Source of the DNA: an archaeon
GTDB taxonomy: Archaea > Thermoproteota > Nitrososphaeria > Nitrososphaerales > Gagatemarchaeaceae
Direction of reading: 5' to 3'
DNA: 56,800 nucleotides
Assembly: GCA_021796515.1 (NCBI GenBank)
Contig: JAKACC010000004.1
Location: forward strand, 1 to 56,800
Shown here: piece by piece, positions 56,629-56,800 of the stretch
Numbering within the stretch: the stretch's first letter is position 1
Layout: every line of letters starts with the position of its first letter
Made by a program: the position numbers and the translations under genes
Notes under the pieces: model-generated
Seen by the model: only the letters and a program-made list of their open reading frames with translations
Told to the model about the DNA's origin: nothing
Database searches by the model: none

Positions 56629-56800
56629 TTGAGGGTCGTTGTCGCCCTGGGGGGGAACGCGCTCGACGGCAAAGCGCGGCAGGGGGTGTACGCGGCCCAG
56701 GTCCGGAACGCGCTCGCGGCATCGCGGCAGATCCTCGAGATTGTCAAGGCGGGCCACCAGGTCGTCCTCACCCATGGGAACGGCCCGCAGGTCGGAAACC
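56629..56800 (+). CDS. Carbamate kinase, N-terminal part (runs off window)
   Basis: The frame begins LRVVVALGGNALDGKARQGV and continues to VVLTHGNGPQVGN at the window edge. These are the two N-terminal hallmarks of carbamate kinase (amino-acid kinase fold), which makes ATP from carbamoyl phosphate or the reverse. TTG 56629 gives the normal N-terminus; an in-frame ATG at 56524 would add 35 low-complexity residues and lies before the TATA box. It is absent from the track because it lacks a stop in the window. Confidence 0.85.
   Translation, partial: MRVVVALGGNALDGKARQGVYAAQVRNALAASRQILEIVKAGHQVVLTHGNGPQVGN

Noticed and set aside
56344-56775. 143-aa minus-strand ORF at the window end
   Set aside because: It is antisense to the carbamate kinase N-terminus, whose motifs are unmistakable.

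Overview
This is a GC-rich archaeal chromosome segment. Three things point to the Thaumarchaeota/Nitrososphaeria branch. It encodes a eukaryote-type DNA topoisomerase IB. Its information-processing genes are purely archaeal: Orc1/Cdc6, MCM, GINS, RFC large and small subunits, Hel308, aCPSF1/FttA, LSm, PDCD5, proteasome beta, EndA, archease and RtcB. It also has archaeal lipid genes (a UbiA-type prenyltransferase and a tetraether lipid synthase-like radical SAM enzyme). No ammonia-oxidation genes, rRNA, CRISPR array or insertion sequence were seen. Genes are tightly packed, with many TAATG, TGATG and ATGA overlaps. A large share use TTG or GTG starts about 25-32 nt after a TATA-like box, which suggests mostly leaderless transcripts.

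Layout. 1-2.7 kb: a DUF72 fragment and a preQ0/archaeosine operon (QueD-like fusion, QueC, MptA). 2.7-5.1 kb: intron-containing tRNA-Gly, Bcp peroxiredoxin and small conserved proteins. 5.1-8.9 kb: a four-gene TrmB-regulator operon facing the tetraether-synthase-like gene across a perfect 10-bp inverted repeat. 9-13 kb: a DUF929/VKOR disulfide pair, exported and membrane proteins, and a PAC2 protein. 13-20 kb: topoisomerase IB; an APC permease/amidohydrolase/AIR-synthase-like operon; and, divergent to it, a threonine-synthase-like protein that has lost the PLP lysine and carries a C-terminal PadR-like winged helix. 20-23 kb: VIT1-like transporter, ACT-V4R protein, OsmC, zinc dehydrogenase. 23-28.4 kb: Orc1/Cdc6 split in its P-loop by an intein, RfcL, DGGGP synthase, EndA. 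28.5-34 kb: MtnA, intron-containing tRNA-Arg, a CLC channel preceded by a strongly structured leader, a radical SAM/SPASM protein. 34-41 kb: a six-gene operon GINS-MCM-Hel308-PP-loop ATPase-small protein-HemK-like methyltransferase. 41-48.7 kb: RfcS-HisS, threonine catabolism (Tdh-Kbl), archease-RtcB. 48.7-56.8 kb: PAC2, PDCD5, ferredoxin, RpiA, LSm/PUA pair, SepF, FttA, proteasome beta and the start of carbamate kinase.

Themes. RNA splicing and repair (EndA, archease, RtcB) sits in the same window as two tRNA genes that both need splicing. Replication genes form two clusters. The most unusual items are the apparently catalytically dead threonine-synthase/PadR fusion beside an amino-acid permease, the Orc1/Cdc6 P-loop intein, the structured CLC leader, and the TrmB/tetraether-synthase regulatory unit.

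All domain calls are by eye from the sequence. No database search was possible.
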